Source: Eudoraea adriatica DSM 19308 (GTDB lineage: Bacteria > Bacteroidota > Bacteroidia > Flavobacteriales > Flavobacteriaceae). Taken from it: a stretch of 64,000 nucleotides of DNA. Positions within the stretch are counted from its first letter, which is position 1. Every line of letters starts with the position of its first letter. The translations under genes and the position numbers were made by a program. Under the pieces are notes generated by a model that did no database searches, was not told the origin of the DNA, and saw only the letters and a list, made by a program, of their open reading frames with translations. The DNA is taken from contig NZ_KB907551.1 in the NCBI RefSeq assembly GCF_000382125.1, positions 1 to 64,000 on the forward strand. Direction: 5' to 3'. Below are positions 49,976 through 57,342 of the stretch, one piece after another.

Positions 49976-50716
49976 TCACCTAACGAATCCTTTGGGAAAC
50001 TCACGTACCTTAAGTTCTTCCGGAAAGTAATCCAGATCACCGCCATGACGATCCTTATGCCCTAATTGTTTGGCTAGATACGTACCCATCTGCTTTACGA
50101 AAACAGGAACATCATGCTTCTGAGCGTCTTGCAGCAGATCCAGTGCCCACGATAACTCCATAGGCCTGTAGCGGTATTTTCCGGTTTCATTGCCACTCTC
50201 CCCACCAATGATAATCCAATCCATGCTGCTCATGGAATCCGTCCAAGTAATAGGACCCAGCAGCGGCTCGAAACTGACAAAGGTAGTTAAGGGTATCTCC
50301 TGTAAATAACTCAATCGATCCACATGTTTTTGGGATTCTACCGTTACCCCCAGCCAAACGTTCCTGAAATTCTCCAGATCCTTGGGTAGGTGATCCTTGA
50401 TGCGCTCTGGTCGTTTAGTTAGGATCTGATACATATGCTGTGGGGTTTTTCGGATTATATCCCAGGCATCATCTCGGAATCCATCCGCTTTATCAATAAA
50501 CCAATCCGACCAGGAGCAGGTAAAGATTAAACTCCTTTCTGGCACCTCATAAGGATACGTAAACTTAGTTTTGCTTCTACTGAAAGTATTTCCATCCTGA
50601 CCATACATCTCTCGATTGCGGTACATATAGCAATACTTGCATCCATCTGATACTTTTTGACATCCATACCAGGGGTTCCAGGTATGATCTGTCCATTCAA
50701 TTTTACTATTCTCCAT
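49976..50716 (-). CDS. DUF5131-like phage protein (Gp37/Gp68 type)
   Basis: A 246-residue protein of the phage Gp37/Gp68 (DUF5131) family. It begins ENSKIEWTDHTWNPWYGCQKVSDGCKYCYMYR, with the C-x6-C-x2-C cluster typical of a radical-SAM-like iron-sulphur site. Then IFTCSWSDWFIDKADGF, MYQILTKRPERI and FVSFEPLLGPI follow, as in all members. The function is unknown; it is found in phages and integrative elements. It is the last gene of a minus-strand operon and overlaps the GIY-YIG gene by 11 bases. Confidence 0.85.
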   Translation of the reverse strand: MENSKIEWTDHTWNPWYGCQKVSDGCKYCYMYRNREMYGQDGNTFSRSKTKFTYPYEVPERSLIFTCSWSDWFIDKADGFRDDAWDIIRKTPQHMYQILTKRPERIKDHLPKDLENFRNVWLGVTVESQKHVDRLSYLQEIPLTTFVSFEPLLGPITWTDSMSSMDWIIIGGESGNETGKYRYRPMELSWALDLLQDAQKHDVPVFVKQMGTYLAKQLGHKDRHGGDLDYFPEELKVREFPKGFVR

Positions 50717-51404
50717 AATTTCTTTTATTTAAAATTTCAACATCATTTAATTTGTTCTCATATTTCCATCTGTAGCCTCCCGATTGAGGGCGTTCACCAC
50801 GGCATACTCGGGCAATACAAGTCTTGCTAAGGCCTGACTTCCTGCTCGCCTCAGCCACAGATTTATAATTGGCTACCATATGGCCATCCAGTGTAAGTTG
50901 AACCACAGGTTTCTTACGCTTATCAGGGATTTCATTATATCTTTCTGCCTTCTGATAGCTCCAGAAGTAACCCTTGCATGTGCGATTATACCCCAGGCAG
51001 GCATTGCTGATAGAGGTTTTTTTTGCCTCCACAACTTTGGCAGCTTCATCAAGAGAGTGATAGACCCCATTTAAGAGCCCATCAGATGTGCTATATTGGT
51101 AGATTTCCTTTTGGAAACCTCCAGCCCTATCCTGGTTGAATCCACTGGTATTGCTGCTATATTTAAGAACATACGCACGCTCCTTTTCGGCCAGTTCATT
51201 GGCGTTGTCTGCGGTATCAATCTGCTCCCAGGTAAATGCTTCTGGGCTAAACGTGGCAATGGCCTGGTGAAAATAGTGTCCCGTTCCTTTTTCCGCCTTT
51301 TGTTCGTGGTCCTGACGGCGCTCTTCCAAGCTTTTGGTAGTAGCCCCTACGTACACCTCTCCGGTAGGCTCACAGGTAACCTTATAAATGATTTTAGTTG
51401 CCAT
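50706..51404 (-). CDS. GIY-YIG nuclease with NUMOD repeats (homing-type)
   Basis: A 232-residue protein. The N-terminal GIY-YIG domain (~3-95) has IYKVTCEPTGEVYVGATTKSL with the catalytic region SLEERRQDHEQKA and a Glu near ELAEKERAYV. Two NUMOD1-like DNA-binding repeats follow: VYHSLDEAAKVVEAKKTSISNACLG and YKSVAEASRKSGLSKTCIARVC, each with a GYxW end (GYFWSY, GYRWKY). This is the plan of a free-standing homing endonuclease or a phage-type nuclease. It overlaps the genes on both sides by 11 bases. Confidence 0.85.
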   Translation of the reverse strand: MATKIIYKVTCEPTGEVYVGATTKSLEERRQDHEQKAEKGTGHYFHQAIATFSPEAFTWEQIDTADNANELAEKERAYVLKYSSNTSGFNQDRAGGFQKEIYQYSTSDGLLNGVYHSLDEAAKVVEAKKTSISNACLGYNRTCKGYFWSYQKAERYNEIPDKRKKPVVQLTLDGHMVANYKSVAEASRKSGLSKTCIARVCRGERPQSGGYRWKYENKLNDVEILNKRNYGE

Positions 51405-52776
51405 TTTTCACCTCCTTTCGCTTACTTAAGTAGAATAGATATTTGGCTCCGCTGGACTTATCCGCATAATCCAATCCTTGCTGTCTGCAGAGTTCCTTGG
51501 TCCATTTGGTGAACTGATGGGATGAAACGCCCCTAAGGTGAGGAAATTCTTTATTGAACTTTTGAACAAGAATGGGCTTATCAAGCCACTTGTTTAACAC
51601 AAAGTGCTTTTTAGAAAAGACCTCAAACTCGGGGTTGGTACTGTTAATAAGCCGGTTTTGCTTAAGATTGAGCGGTTCAGCTTCAATGAGTCCCTTTCTA
51701 AGAAATAGCTGCAGGCATTCCATCATAAACAGGTCAAATTTATTCCATTGCTCTTCACCCCAACCCGTAAAAAACAGATCGCCATATTCATCCAGGGGTT
51801 GGTGTTTCTCGCTAAAAAAGTTGGCAAGTTCAAACTCATAGCGCCGTCTCAGATCGGAAGGGCCTCCAGTACCCTTGACGATATAGTTGGAACTGATCAT
51901 GAATTTGGGGGCCTCCTCTGGGCTTAAGTGGATTTCATCCCTGCGCTTTTTTTCAATAACAACTCCAGATGTGGTCATGGAATACAATTCCTCAAGGGAG
52001 AAATCACGTCCCACATCATCATAACAGACTATATCGGTAGTGATCTGAATACGCTGATTTTTAAACCAGGAACCGGTTTTGAGGTTCTTGCCCTCAACAA
52101 AGACCAGGTCTCTGCAATGTGAAAGCGCTTTAGCAATAAGGCTTTTCCCCGTACCTCCATTGGCCGTACCATCAAAAGCAATCTTTTCATCAATAAGAAT
52201 AACCGCCTTACATAGATTCGGGTTGTTATGGCGATGCAGCAGGTAACCAATGGCTGTCTGCAGGGCTCTAAATCGTTTTGTATCCTGCTTGGACAGCTTG
52301 TAGATAAAGTCCCGGAAATGTCCATTAGAATCAACTGGTTTGCTGTAATCCCGGTTTAAGAATCGCTTACTCCATACTGGATGCGTAATGTTCTTGTAGT
52401 CAATAGCCTTGATTTCTTTTGGAGTAATCCGAACCGCCTGATTTTTATAATACAGCCAGGCTTTATTTGGATCTTCCTTATCTGAAAACCCCTTTATTTG
52501 TGGCAGCAAGTCATACTTCCGGCCATTTAAATAACCTCCCAAACCCTTGGTGTATTTCTCCAGAACCTCGGGTTCATTAATGCTTATCAGGTAGTCCTTT
52601 ACACAGTTTACCAGTTCACTTTCCGATACCTCGGTAATCACATTGTCAATTAGCTTAACTAAGATGTGCACTGATGACCCAACTTTAAGTTTTCCGTATC
52701 CGCTCTTGGCCAGAAATTCAATTAATTTGAAATGGAGGATTTCGATTTTTCCATCCTCATTCTTTTTGTAAAACAT
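51394..52776 (-). CDS. DUF5906-like primase-helicase (SF3 type ATPase)
   Basis: A 460-residue replication protein of the phage/plasmid helicase type. Walker A is GTANGGTGKSLI (~215), Walker B VCYDDVGRDF (~265), SSNY sensor and PSDLRRRYEFELANFF arginine-finger region (~310). The N-terminal part lacks a recognisable primase zinc finger. It probably unwinds the origin of a mobile element. The gene starts the 49976-52776 operon; the sequence TCAAGTGAGTATTAATG just upstream probably contains the promoter. Confidence 0.75.
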   Translation of the reverse strand: MFYKKNEDGKIEILHFKLIEFLAKSGYGKLKVGSSVHILVKLIDNVITEVSESELVNCVKDYLISINEPEVLEKYTKGLGGYLNGRKYDLLPQIKGFSDKEDPNKAWLYYKNQAVRITPKEIKAIDYKNITHPVWSKRFLNRDYSKPVDSNGHFRDFIYKLSKQDTKRFRALQTAIGYLLHRHNNPNLCKAVILIDEKIAFDGTANGGTGKSLIAKALSHCRDLVFVEGKNLKTGSWFKNQRIQITTDIVCYDDVGRDFSLEELYSMTTSGVVIEKKRRDEIHLSPEEAPKFMISSNYIVKGTGGPSDLRRRYEFELANFFSEKHQPLDEYGDLFFTGWGEEQWNKFDLFMMECLQLFLRKGLIEAEPLNLKQNRLINSTNPEFEVFSKKHFVLNKWLDKPILVQKFNKEFPHLRGVSSHQFTKWTKELCRQQGLDYADKSSGAKYLFYLSKRKEVKNGN

Positions 52777-52891
52777 AATTTTTTAATTAAAACATTAATA
52801 CTCACTTGATAATGCCGGCCGACATTTCTATCACGTAAAAGTATTAAATGAGATATCTATATAACAGAATATCAATGCTTTGCGTGGGGTC

Positions 52892-52917
52892 AAAAAAAAC
52901 CCCACAAATGTGGGGTT
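52892..52917 (-). terminator. Rho-independent terminator
   Basis: ACCCCACA/TGTGGGGT stem followed on the minus strand by TTTTTTTT. It ends the transcript of the two unknown genes above (52946-53960) and isolates them from the primase-helicase operon. Confidence 0.8.
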
Positions 52918-52945
52918 AGTATTTTACAATGGCACGGAAATTGAT

Positions 52946-53698
52946 TCAGAGGCCAAATATTTCATTCAATTTTGTGGATGGTGTTTGGTGTCCCAGGTCT
53001 GTGCGTGTTTTTCCAATTGTATTTCGAGAATTTGTCATTATCCGATATCTATTAGTTTTTTTGTCCCAATACATGAAGTGCATATCCAGTTGATGGCCTA
53101 ATTCCCTATCATTAACTACGTCTGGACTTAAAATGTTATGCTTGTTGAGATGGCTGAATAAAAGACAGACCTCTTTTTTCGATAATCTAAATTTCAGTTT
53201 ATTGGCTTCCAGGTCCTCATAAATTTTGGGTTTGAAAGCGTTTATATACTCTATTTCCTCAACTAAGATTTTGCTGAATTCCTTTACTATGGGATTTTGC
53301 TGACCTAGATTATGTAACTCACCTTCACAATTTTCCAAAATAGATACTTTTTCTTCTAAATAATAGTATCTGGAATCTGGATTTTGCATGCATGGAGTTT
53401 CTAAAAACCTTTTCACCTCTTTACGAAAAGAATGCAGGCTTAACTTTAGACACTCTAGGAAATAATCCTTATAAAAATTGACAACTTTTCGATAAGATTC
53501 ATCTGGGTACCTATCCACACCACCAGGAACGAAAACTTTTCCTGGACCGAATATTACTCTGTAATCATTATTCTGGTTGGGAAATTCATTTTGTTCAGCT
53601 TCGTTTAGTTCTAATGTGGTTACAATAAAATCGTTCTTCAATATTCTGATAAACGATTCTTGAAATAGTGATGATAAGTCAGTGGAATGGAAAATCAT
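52946..53698 (-). CDS. Hypothetical protein of the mobile element
   Basis: A 250-residue, largely helical, acidic and basic mixed protein with no signal peptide or recognised domain (for example YPDESYRKVVNFYKDYFLECLKL, YYYLEEKVSILENCEGELHNLG). The C-terminal half reads LSKKEVCLLFSHLNKHNIL ... TIGKTRTDLGHQTPSTKLNEI, which resembles the helix-turn-helix tail seen in conjugative-element regulators, but weakly. It overlaps the gene upstream by 20 bases, which suggests co-translation. Confidence 0.6.
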   Translation of the reverse strand: MIFHSTDLSSLFQESFIRILKNDFIVTTLELNEAEQNEFPNQNNDYRVIFGPGKVFVPGGVDRYPDESYRKVVNFYKDYFLECLKLSLHSFRKEVKRFLETPCMQNPDSRYYYLEEKVSILENCEGELHNLGQQNPIVKEFSKILVEEIEYINAFKPKIYEDLEANKLKFRLSKKEVCLLFSHLNKHNILSPDVVNDRELGHQLDMHFMYWDKKTNRYRIMTNSRNTIGKTRTDLGHQTPSTKLNEIFGL

Positions 53699-53960
53699 TT
53701 GAGATTGGTTTGTTTAACACGATATCAAAATAATGATAATAATAAGGTTTATGATCAATAATGTAAATTGTTTTGCCCCGAGTAGACAACTTTACTGAAG
53801 TTGCATTTACCAGCGATCCAAGTGACAACTTACCAACTTTTTTGATCACTTTCAAGGTAATGGGGGTATAAAGAATTTTTAGCTTACCTTTCGAAGTAAC
53901 CACCCAAATACTATTTGGATTAATATAACCAACGGTATATTTTAATTCTTCTTTAGTCAT
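53679..53960 (-). CDS. Small hypothetical protein of the mobile element
   Basis: A 93-residue basic protein (EELKYTVGYINPNSIWVVTSKGKLKILYTPI ... KTIYIIDHKPYYYHYF), rich in strands and lacking Cys. No family recognised. It overlaps the 250-residue gene by 20 bases. Confidence 0.5.
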   Translation of the reverse strand: MTKEELKYTVGYINPNSIWVVTSKGKLKILYTPITLKVIKKVGKLSLGSLVNATSVKLSTRGKTIYIIDHKPYYYHYFDIVLNKPISNDFPFH

Positions 53961-53968
53961 ACCAATAA

Positions 53969-53986
53969 GCCCGAGTTTCCCCGGGC
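53969..53986 (-). terminator. Possible terminator between gene groups
   Basis: GCCCG/CGGGC hairpin with a 7- to 8-base loop located 9 bases upstream of the ATG at 53960 and just after the DUF3871-like stop (54005). Only a short AT tract follows, so termination may be partial. Confidence 0.45.
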
Positions 53987-54004
53987 ATTTTAGCTATTAT
54001 ATAG

Positions 54005-54979
54005 TTATTGCCAGTAAAAACATGGAAGCGCATTTTCCTTTGAATTCTGCAGCATTTGAACAAAGTCGTATGCCTGTACCCCACGTTCAAGAAAAGCATC
54101 GATATAACTGCTTTGATTGGCTCGGGTAAAGAGATTATAAAGCTTCCAAAAACTCAAGTCCTCTCCATCCTCCCTGGCATGATAGATATCGTGATAATAT
54201 CCATGCACTACAGCATTCAATTGGGTATCTGTAAGTCCCAGTAAAGGGGTGTCTGCCAGCTGCTGACTAGGTGCATGCTGATACATCCTGAGCCTGCCTA
54301 TAAGATGTGCAAACTCCTTTTCCGATAATCCAGTATTGCCAAGGGCTGCAAGGCCCTTTAAGTGCTTTTGCATGGTATAGCCTCCTATAAGCTCCATAAC
54401 GCGATGTTTTAGTTCTTCCAAAGAGCCCGCTTTTAGTTCTCCAGCCATTCCATCACTGGAAACCATCAGGTTGGTACACACCATATTTTTAAAGCCTATA
54501 AAGACCTTAAAACGCTCCAGGGATTTGCCTTTATACAGGTTCTCCTGGTTATAGGCGCGCACCCCTCCCAGGGTTAGCTTTAATGGATTGCCCCCTACAA
54601 CCTCAGAAATGGTTGGAATCTCAATTACAAACATCATGCGCTGGTAATAGATCGTTTTTTCATCGGGCTTTAGTTCCCTTACTGGTTTTCCTATAGCCGT
54701 GGGCACTCGCCCTTTAATTACATGGCTTACCCGTATTTCTGGATCACTAATGGTATGCCCGCTAAAAAGCTTTTGAGCACAGTCCCCTGTGGCCTCCACA
54801 AACTCCTGGTGTGCTATGGTACACTCGTTATCCTTGGCAAAAACCGGGACAGTACAACCATTGCTTAGGTGTGATAAACTCACCCCTTTGGTATTGGCTT
54901 TTATAAAAACAGAGGAGTCTTCGTGCTCCTGACCATTTAAAGCTGGCGCCGCCAGCTCGTTACTATTTAAGATCTCCAT
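54005..54979 (-). CDS. DUF3871-like protein of a Bacteroidota mobile element
   Basis: A 324-residue protein. The start is MEILNSNELAAPALNGQEHEDSSVFIKANTKGVSLSHLS and the middle NTLMVSSDGMAGELKAGSLEELKHRVMELI, segments I associate with the DUF3871 family of integrative elements. VREL-YQRMMFVIEIPTISEVVGGNPLKLTLGGVRAYN is the best conserved-looking core. Function unknown; it is also similar in tone to DUF932-type proteins that go with recombination modules. Three bases separate it from the Sak4-like ATPase, so they are co-transcribed. Confidence 0.65.
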   Translation of the reverse strand: MEILNSNELAAPALNGQEHEDSSVFIKANTKGVSLSHLSNGCTVPVFAKDNECTIAHQEFVEATGDCAQKLFSGHTISDPEIRVSHVIKGRVPTAIGKPVRELKPDEKTIYYQRMMFVIEIPTISEVVGGNPLKLTLGGVRAYNQENLYKGKSLERFKVFIGFKNMVCTNLMVSSDGMAGELKAGSLEELKHRVMELIGGYTMQKHLKGLAALGNTGLSEKEFAHLIGRLRMYQHAPSQQLADTPLLGLTDTQLNAVVHGYYHDIYHAREDGEDLSFWKLYNLFTRANQSSYIDAFLERGVQAYDFVQMLQNSKENALPCFYWQ

Positions 54980-54982
54980 TTG

Positions 54983-55837
54983 CTACTGGGTTTTAGTTTC
55001 TACAGGTGCTGCGATGTCCTCCTTTTCCAGCTGATCCAGGCGGGAGCGCAGATCTGCTTTAATCTGCTGCTGGTAATCTGGATGCTCCATATAGATATGG
55101 CGTAGTTCCTCCTTGGATTGTGCGTTATTTATCAACTCTTGAATCTTAGCCCGCTTCTCATCCTGGCTACACCAGGCTTTAAGTTTTTTGCCGGTAGCGG
55201 CGTTGATCACAAATTCAGGCTTGTTCATGAAAAGCCCGGTTCTATCTTTTGAGGCTTTAGCCAAGTGATTTTCGTTAATCAGCTCCAGGTTTAAGGTAAG
55301 CTCATATTCAAAGCCCTCACGGGTCAGTTCCTTGGTTCCATGTTTAACGACCTTGGTCCGGCCTTTGGAAGTAGTATCCAAAGAATAATCCACTTTTCTT
55401 CGGGTAGTTGTTATTATGTGGGCATTGGCATGCAGCAATTTCTCAATAAAAGCCTGGTGCCGTGGAGTTACTTTAGCCCAATCCTGGAATCTTCCCCCTA
55501 GCTGTTCATGAATTTGAAGACAGCCGCCTTCCCCTGTCCACTCATGGGATATACTATCGATGATAATCACCTCCATCCCTTGTTTTTCACATAAGGATAT
55601 GGCCTGGATATATTTCTCAGGCGGATAGGGACCGTCCAGTACCAGAATATTAAAAGGTCCTAGTTCTGCATAGAGACTTGCAGAACCATGTTCGGAATCT
55701 ATTATGGCTATTTTGGAATAGTCGCCGGTGATTCCATGGGCCAGTTTGAGGGCAGAATACGTCTTGCCAAAGCCGCTGGCCCCGGAAATACCTATGCGCA
55801 GCTTGACATCCTGTCGTCTTGCTTGTTTTAGTTTCAT
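54983..55837 (-). CDS. Sak4-like RecA-fold ATPase (phage nucleotide-binding protein)
   Basis: A 284-residue RecA-fold ATPase. Walker A is GISGASGFGKTYSALKLA (~18-32), Walker B EVIIIDSISHEWTGEGG (~88-100), and a HIITTTRRKVDY strand follows. The ESTWKGY-type region is replaced by GFEYELTLNLELI. This matches the AAA_24/Sak4 group, single-strand-annealing recombinases of phages and integrative elements. The C-terminal ~60 residues are charged helices. Its upstream neighbour (55932-56276) could be a small OB-like single-strand-binding protein, a frequent partner. Confidence 0.75.
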   Translation of the reverse strand: MKLKQARRQDVKLRIGISGASGFGKTYSALKLAHGITGDYSKIAIIDSEHGSASLYAELGPFNILVLDGPYPPEKYIQAISLCEKQGMEVIIIDSISHEWTGEGGCLQIHEQLGGRFQDWAKVTPRHQAFIEKLLHANAHIITTTRRKVDYSLDTTSKGRTKVVKHGTKELTREGFEYELTLNLELINENHLAKASKDRTGLFMNKPEFVINAATGKKLKAWCSQDEKRAKIQELINNAQSKEELRHIYMEHPDYQQQIKADLRSRLDQLEKEDIAAPVETKTQ

Positions 55838-55886
55838 ATTGTTTTGATTAATGCGTTAATGATAAATTCATGCGAGTATAAAAATA

Positions 55887-55910
55887 GAAAGACCCAATAC
55901 TGGGTCTTTC
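55887..55910 (-). terminator. Rho-independent terminator
   Basis: A perfect 10-base-pair stem, GAAAGACCCA/TGGGTCTTTC, with a 4-base loop, followed on the minus strand by TATTTTTA. It ends the transcript of 55932-56276. Confidence 0.85.
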
Positions 55911-55931
55911 ATTAGCTGTGTACTCAAGCCT

Positions 55932-56276
55932 CTAGTAGACCTCGGAATCCTCTACAACCAGTTCTGAGATAAGCTCTTCGGTGTTATCCTCATACTCCCA
56001 TCTGTGGCTGAGCTGTATCACTTCACCTGTCTCTGGGACGGTAAACTCATAAGGATCTGTTTCTACTCTTTTAATTCTTCCTGGAAATTGCATTCCGATA
56101 AGCTCTTTGCAGGTATCTTCATCGAAAGTACTGCTTACCGTACAGGTTTTGGCTGTAAAATAGGTCCTACCCGTTTCCTTGCTCTTTAGTGGTACTACGT
56201 TTCCCTGAAGTACTAGGACAAAAAATTCTTCCCCTTGTTTGTTTTCCCTTTTCTTGTAATCTTTTACCGTTACCAT
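55932..56276 (-). CDS. Hypothetical protein, possibly OB-fold (single-strand-binding-like)
   Basis: A 114-residue acidic protein. The sequence alternates strands (EFFVLVLQGNVVPLKSKETGRTYFTAKTCTVSSTF, QFPGRIKRVETDPYEFTVPETGEVIQLSHRW) as in an OB-fold. The extreme C-terminus is acidic (EELISELVVEDSEVY), a feature of single-strand-binding proteins. I cannot confirm the family. It precedes the Sak4-like gene with a terminator between, so it is separately transcribed. Confidence 0.45.
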   Translation of the reverse strand: MVTVKDYKKRENKQGEEFFVLVLQGNVVPLKSKETGRTYFTAKTCTVSSTFDEDTCKELIGMQFPGRIKRVETDPYEFTVPETGEVIQLSHRWEYEDNTEELISELVVEDSEVY

Positions 56277-56414
56277 TTAATTAAATTTTAGATTAGACAT
56301 AAGCAGGGGGGGGTATCAAACCCTCCCAGCCCCGGTTAGGGAGGGGTCTGCTGCTATATATCAACCGCGAGAGCAGGCGTAAATATTTTTTTAAAAAATT
56401 TAAAATGTATCGAT

Positions 56415-56693
56415 ATGGAAAATCTAAGATTAGAAGATCTGCCCAAGGCTGCAGAACTGATACTAGAAAAGCTAACGGTAATTGAACATGAGATAAAGGA
56501 CATCAAAGGAAACTTTCAACCCAAAGAACCAGTGAAACTATTGACACGGGAAGAAACAGCCCGGTACCTTAAAATATCTTTGTCCGCCTTATGGCATTGG
56601 TCTAAAAAAGGGATTCTGCCATCTTATGGGATTGGCAATAGGGTGTATTACAAACGATCTGAGATTGAAAAGGCATTAATTCGTTTAAAATGA
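56415..56693 (+). CDS. Excisionase-like helix-turn-helix protein (HTH_17)
   Basis: A 92-residue protein. The N-terminal ~38 residues are a coiled-coil-like helix (AAELILEKLTVIEHEIKDI). The rest is a winged-helix excisionase domain: PVKLLTREETARYLKISLSALWHWSKKGILPSYGIGNRVYYKRSEIEKAL. This is the standard Bacteroidota mobilisable-element regulator. It is transcribed opposite to the block at 49976-56276. The 130 bases upstream include a GGAGGG/CCCTCC hairpin (about 56320-56347). Confidence 0.85.
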   Translation: MENLRLEDLPKAAELILEKLTVIEHEIKDIKGNFQPKEPVKLLTREETARYLKISLSALWHWSKKGILPSYGIGNRVYYKRSEIEKALIRLK

Positions 56694-56699
56694 GTTTTA

Positions 56700-57131
56700 T
56701 TACTCCACCCATTTTAGGCTATGGAATACTTGGGATGAATATTCATCTTTTACCATAATGTTCATACCCCCTTGTTTGTTCCAATAGATAATGATATCCG
56801 TTTCTGGTTGGTCGGGAAGATGAAGTACCTCGCAATTGTAAATATATATGGTTTGCTGCTCAGATTGATATACCTCTGAACTAATGACTCCATAACTTAA
56901 AATCTTTTCAGGAATTCTGGGGTCCTGAAAAACAAATACCCCTTTTTTGCCATCCCTTGAAACGTCAATAAAGATATTATTGCGGGTTAATTCCATAAAA
57001 TTATTAGCTCCATTAATTTCATCCTGATAGGATGTTTTGTTGCTTGTATAACTACCATTATCCACTTGGTTGTAAATAGCTAAAGAAGTAAATAACATAA
57101 TCAGACAGATTAATTTAGATGGTACATTCAT
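56700..57131 (-). CDS. Exported hypothetical protein
   Basis: A 143-residue protein with N-terminal signal MNVPSKLICLIMLFTSLA. An open frame extends to 57209, but the start at 57131 gives a clean signal peptide; the longer start would place the operator sequence inside the coding region. The mature part is beta-rich (KKGVFVFQDPRIPEKILSYGVISSEV, TDIIIYWNKQGGMNIMV) with no recognised domain. It is convergent with the HTH gene (6 bases apart) and divergent from the ATPase gene at 57343, with the palindrome at 57193-57209 between. Confidence 0.5.
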   Translation of the reverse strand: MNVPSKLICLIMLFTSLAIYNQVDNGSYTSNKTSYQDEINGANNFMELTRNNIFIDVSRDGKKGVFVFQDPRIPEKILSYGVISSEVYQSEQQTIYIYNCEVLHLPDQPETDIIIYWNKQGGMNIMVKDEYSSQVFHSLKWVE

Positions 57132-57192
57132 ATTATCATGAATTAGTAACGGGCTAAAACTGAGATCTTGAATACAAAGAAAAATACTAACT

Positions 57193-57209
57193 GTGCAGCC
57201 AGGTTGCAC
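57193..57209. promoter_or_regulatory. Palindromic operator candidate GTGCA-N7-TGCAC, second copy
   Basis: GTGCAGCCAGGTTGCAC. The arms and arm spacing are the same as at 44961-44977; the N7 spacers share their first two bases, GC. It sits in the divergent region between the exported protein (minus) and the ATPase-nuclease pair (plus), where it could control both. Confidence 0.45.
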
Positions 57210-57342
57210 TTTTGATAATAAACTTTGTCACGGGTTAAAATATGAATCGTTATGATTTGGTTTAACTTTCGTAATTTGAACATTATTGTATGAGGCCAGA
57301 TTATAAATCAGCTATAGTGAGGAATCAATTAAATCCAGATTA

